From NCBI GenBank assembly GCA_963796195.1, contig CAWCKS010000009.1:62001-126000 (forward strand): a stretch of 64,000 nucleotides of DNA. Direction: 5' to 3'. This document shows, piece after piece, positions 62,129-64,000 of this stretch. Source of the stretch: CAWCKS01 sp963796195 (GTDB lineage Bacteria > Pseudomonadota > Alphaproteobacteria > Rhizobiales > Xanthobacteraceae). Both the position numbers and the translations under genes were made by a program. The notes below the pieces were generated by a model that was given only the letters and a program-made list of their open reading frames with translations, searched no databases and was not told the DNA's origin. The number at the start of each line of letters is the position of its first letter. The stretch's first letter is position 1.

Positions 62129-63164
62129 GGACGCAGCGCTTTCGGCCGCGGACGCGAAGCGTCTGTTCGCCGACTGGACGCATGTTTCCGCTCTCGTGCT
62201 CGCGGTGTCGGGCGGCCCCAACTCCACGGCGCTATTGTGGCTTGCCGCGAGGTGGCGCAGCGGCTTGAAGCGTGCGCCGCGCCTTCTGGCCGTCACCGTC
62301 GATCACGGGCTGCGCCGCGAGTCGCGCAGCGAGGCTCGCGCCGTCGCCACGCTCGCCAAGACCCTCGACGTCGAGCACCGGACGCTGCGCTGGCGCGGGC
62401 CAAAACCGAAGACCGGCCTGCCGGCGGCGGCGCGCGAGGCGCGCTACCGCCTGCTTGCCGACGTCGCGCGCAGGGCTGGCGCCGCGCACGTTCTCACCGC
62501 GCATACCCGCGACGACCAGGCCGAAACCTTGATGATGCGCCTTGCCCGCGGCAGCGGGCTGAGTGGCCTCGCCGCCATGGCGCGTGAGATGCCGCGCGCG
62601 GCGCCACGCGGCGCGGTCACCATCGTCCGCCCCTTGCTCGACGTGCCGAAGGCCCAGCTCGTTGCGACGCTGCGCAAGGCAGGGATCGGCTATGCCGACG
62701 ATCCGACCAACCGCGATCTTAGCTTTACACGTGCGCGGTTCCGCGAGTTGATGCCGCAGTTGGGGCGTGAGGGTATCGACAGCCGCAATCTCGCCCGCCT
62801 CGCGCAGCGTCTGGCGCGCGCCAACGCGGCGCTTGAATCCGTTGTCAGCGTGATGGAGCACTCGATCGGCCGCGTCAACGACGCCGGATTGATCGAGATC
62901 GATGCGCGGGCGTTCGCGACATTGCCCGACGAGATCGCGTTGCGCCTGCTCGGTCGCGCCGTCAATGCGGTCGGCGACGAAGGCAGCGCCGAACTCGCCA
63001 AGCTCGAGGTGCTGCTGGCGGCCTTGCGCGAAACGGCGCAACGCCGTGAGCGGATGAAGCAGACCCTCGCCGGTGCCACGATCGCGCTCAGGCCCGACCT
63101 GATCGTGGTCGAGCGGGCGCCGCCAAGACGCAAGCCGAAGCCGCAAGCGATGAGCAGGGAATGA
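62103..63164 (+). CDS. tilS: tRNA(Ile)-lysidine synthetase TilS
   Basis: A 353-residue enzyme that modifies C34 of the CAU tRNA(Ile) to lysidine. The PP-loop reads LAVSGGPNSTALL (about residue 36-43): the usual aspartate of SGGxDS is asparagine here (codon AAC at 62220). Other parts are normal: VDHGLRRESRSEA, HTRDDQAETLMMRLARGSG and DPTNRDLSFTRARFR. It starts with GTG at 62103, inside the end of cpoB. Loss of the aspartate should disable adenylation, so a real change or a single sequencing substitution must be considered. Confidence 0.92.
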   Translation: MSKSASTAEDAALSAADAKRLFADWTHVSALVLAVSGGPNSTALLWLAARWRSGLKRAPRLLAVTVDHGLRRESRSEARAVATLAKTLDVEHRTLRWRGPKPKTGLPAAAREARYRLLADVARRAGAAHVLTAHTRDDQAETLMMRLARGSGLSGLAAMAREMPRAAPRGAVTIVRPLLDVPKAQLVATLRKAGIGYADDPTNRDLSFTRARFRELMPQLGREGIDSRNLARLAQRLARANAALESVVSVMEHSIGRVNDAGLIEIDARAFATLPDEIALRLLGRAVNAVGDEGSAELAKLEVLLAALRETAQRRERMKQTLAGATIALRPDLIVVERAPPRRKPKPQAMSRE

Positions 63165-63165
63165 G

Positions 63166-64000
63166 ATGGACGTGAGCGACGCGCGGCCACGACAAGCGGA
63201 AGGTCTTGACTGGCGGCTCCACGCCGTTGTCACGGTCGTCGTGCTGTCCATCGGCGTGATCAATGCGCTGTCGATCGCCCACGACCAGGCGCGCAACGGT
63301 GGCGCCTACGTGCTCGGCACGCCGCTGTTCTGGGAATTGACGAGCGTTGCCGTGATCGCGGTGCTCGCGCCGTTTGTTGCGATGGGCGTCGGACGGCTGC
63401 GGCGGGCCTGGCACGAACGGCACTGGTGGACCGTCGCGGGTCTCGCCGCTCTGATCGTCGTCGGTTTCTCGTCCGTCCACATCGCCGGCATGGTCGTGCT
63501 GCGCATGGCAGCTCTCGCGATGTCGGGCAGCTCCTACCATTTCATCTGGACGCTGTCGGAACTGGCCTACGAGTTCCGCAAGGACCTCGCGACCTGCGTC
63601 CTGCTCGGTCTGACGTTCTGGCTGGCGCTCAGCCGTCGCGACCTGGCGCGCGCTCGTGAGACGGCCGAATCCGCCATTGCCGCCGAATCTGCCGTTGCCG
63701 CCAAGACCAGCACAATGCCGGGTCATCTCTGGCTGCGCGACGGTTCGACCAGCCACCGGATCGCCCCACGAGACGTCGTCTCGCTATCGTCGGCCGGTAA
63801 CTATGTGGAGTATCGGCTCGCCGGCGGGACCTCGCATCTGGTCCGCGCTACGCTAGCGAAGGAGGAGCCGCGGCTTAGGCCGTTCGGCATCGTCCGGGTG
63901 CACCGGACGCGGATGGTCAATCTGCACCGCGTGGTCGGCGTGGCGCCGCGTCCTTCGGGCGATTTCGAACTCAGGCTCGACAACGGTGACACCGTGACGG
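63166..64000 (+). CDS. Membrane protein with LytTR DNA-binding domain, 3' end outside the window
   Basis: The ATG at 63166 lies one base after the tilS stop, and the frame is open to the window edge (278 codons). Four membrane helices (about 21-38, 55-75, 86-111 and 141-156) are followed by a LytTR domain from about residue 185: WLRDGSTSHRIAPRDVVSL, SAGNYVEYRL, GIVRVHRTRMVNLHRVVGV. Membrane-bound LytTR regulators bind DNA repeats and control virulence, envelope or quorum genes. In many relatives ftsH follows tilS; here this gene stands in its place. Confidence 0.82.
   Translation, partial: MDVSDARPRQAEGLDWRLHAVVTVVVLSIGVINALSIAHDQARNGGAYVLGTPLFWELTSVAVIAVLAPFVAMGVGRLRRAWHERHWWTVAGLAALIVVGFSSVHIAGMVVLRMAALAMSGSSYHFIWTLSELAYEFRKDLATCVLLGLTFWLALSRRDLARARETAESAIAAESAVAAKTSTMPGHLWLRDGSTSHRIAPRDVVSLSSAGNYVEYRLAGGTSHLVRATLAKEEPRLRPFGIVRVHRTRMVNLHRVVGVAPRPSGDFELRLDNGDTVT

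Noticed and set aside
60869..62296. Long minus-strand open frame opposite cpoB
   Set aside because: Low-complexity Arg/Leu product without motifs; the plus strand encodes CpoB and the start of TilS.

Overview
The window is 64 kb of GC-rich alphaproteobacterial chromosome, most likely from Bradyrhizobium or a close Bradyrhizobiaceae relative. This is inferred from codon use and protein resemblance (DUF1192, DUF1465, DUF2336, DUF2852 and FeeM-type proteins), from an alphaproteobacterial 6S RNA, and from the dispersed rhizobial palindromes in many intergenic gaps. No tRNA, rRNA or CRISPR array was seen.

Layout. 1-9.3 kb: a partial membrane PAS sensor, a quinone oxidoreductase, small DUF1192/DUF1465 genes with a candidate structured sRNA between them, rpmE, an ABC exporter, and a MotA/OmpA-like membrane pair with a GNAT gene. 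9.3-13.9 kb: a CHRD protein and a histidine kinase / response regulator / response regulator-cyclase operon, bounded by two nearly identical direct copies of a 219-bp MITE. 14-22.5 kb: an inositol-phosphatase-like gene, a Sel1-repeat protein, a ThiE-like gene, then a central-carbon cluster on the minus strand (class I aldolase, pgk, gap, tkt). 22.8-29 kb: DUF4164-zapA, 6S RNA and 5-formyl-THF cyclo-ligase, the usual neighbourhood but stretched by an MFS gene, a nitroreductase, a toxin-antitoxin pair, an EamA transporter and an extradiol dioxygenase. 29-37 kb: a PAS4-GGDEF-EAL protein, DUF2336, a YmdB-type phosphoesterase and a soluble chemotaxis receptor. 37-42 kb: yebC, mgtE and ruvCAB. 42-64 kb: the Tol-Pal region, split into ybgC / tolQRAB / pal-cpoB-tilS by about 8 kb and 5 kb of other genes (GST, two TetR genes, aminotransferase, hydrolase, molybdenum oxidoreductase, WYL regulator; then a racemase-like gene, GGDEF-EAL and a FeeM-like acyltransferase). 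A LytTR membrane regulator runs off the right end.

How the genes work together: the aldolase, Pgk, GapDH and transketolase genes form a lower-glycolysis/pentose cluster; RuvABC resolves Holliday junctions; TolQRAB-Pal-CpoB maintains the outer membrane during division; and several c-di-GMP, cyclase and phosphorelay proteins give the region a strong signalling character.

Data-quality warning: at least 18 single-base frame breaks interrupt conserved genes (tkt, ruvA, ruvB, tolA, tolB, ymdB-type and others). They cluster at 20.9-21.1, 28-45.4 and 53.6-54.5 kb. Simultaneous inactivation of so many housekeeping genes is implausible, so I treat most as sequencing or assembly indels and annotate the whole gene, noting where the frame breaks.
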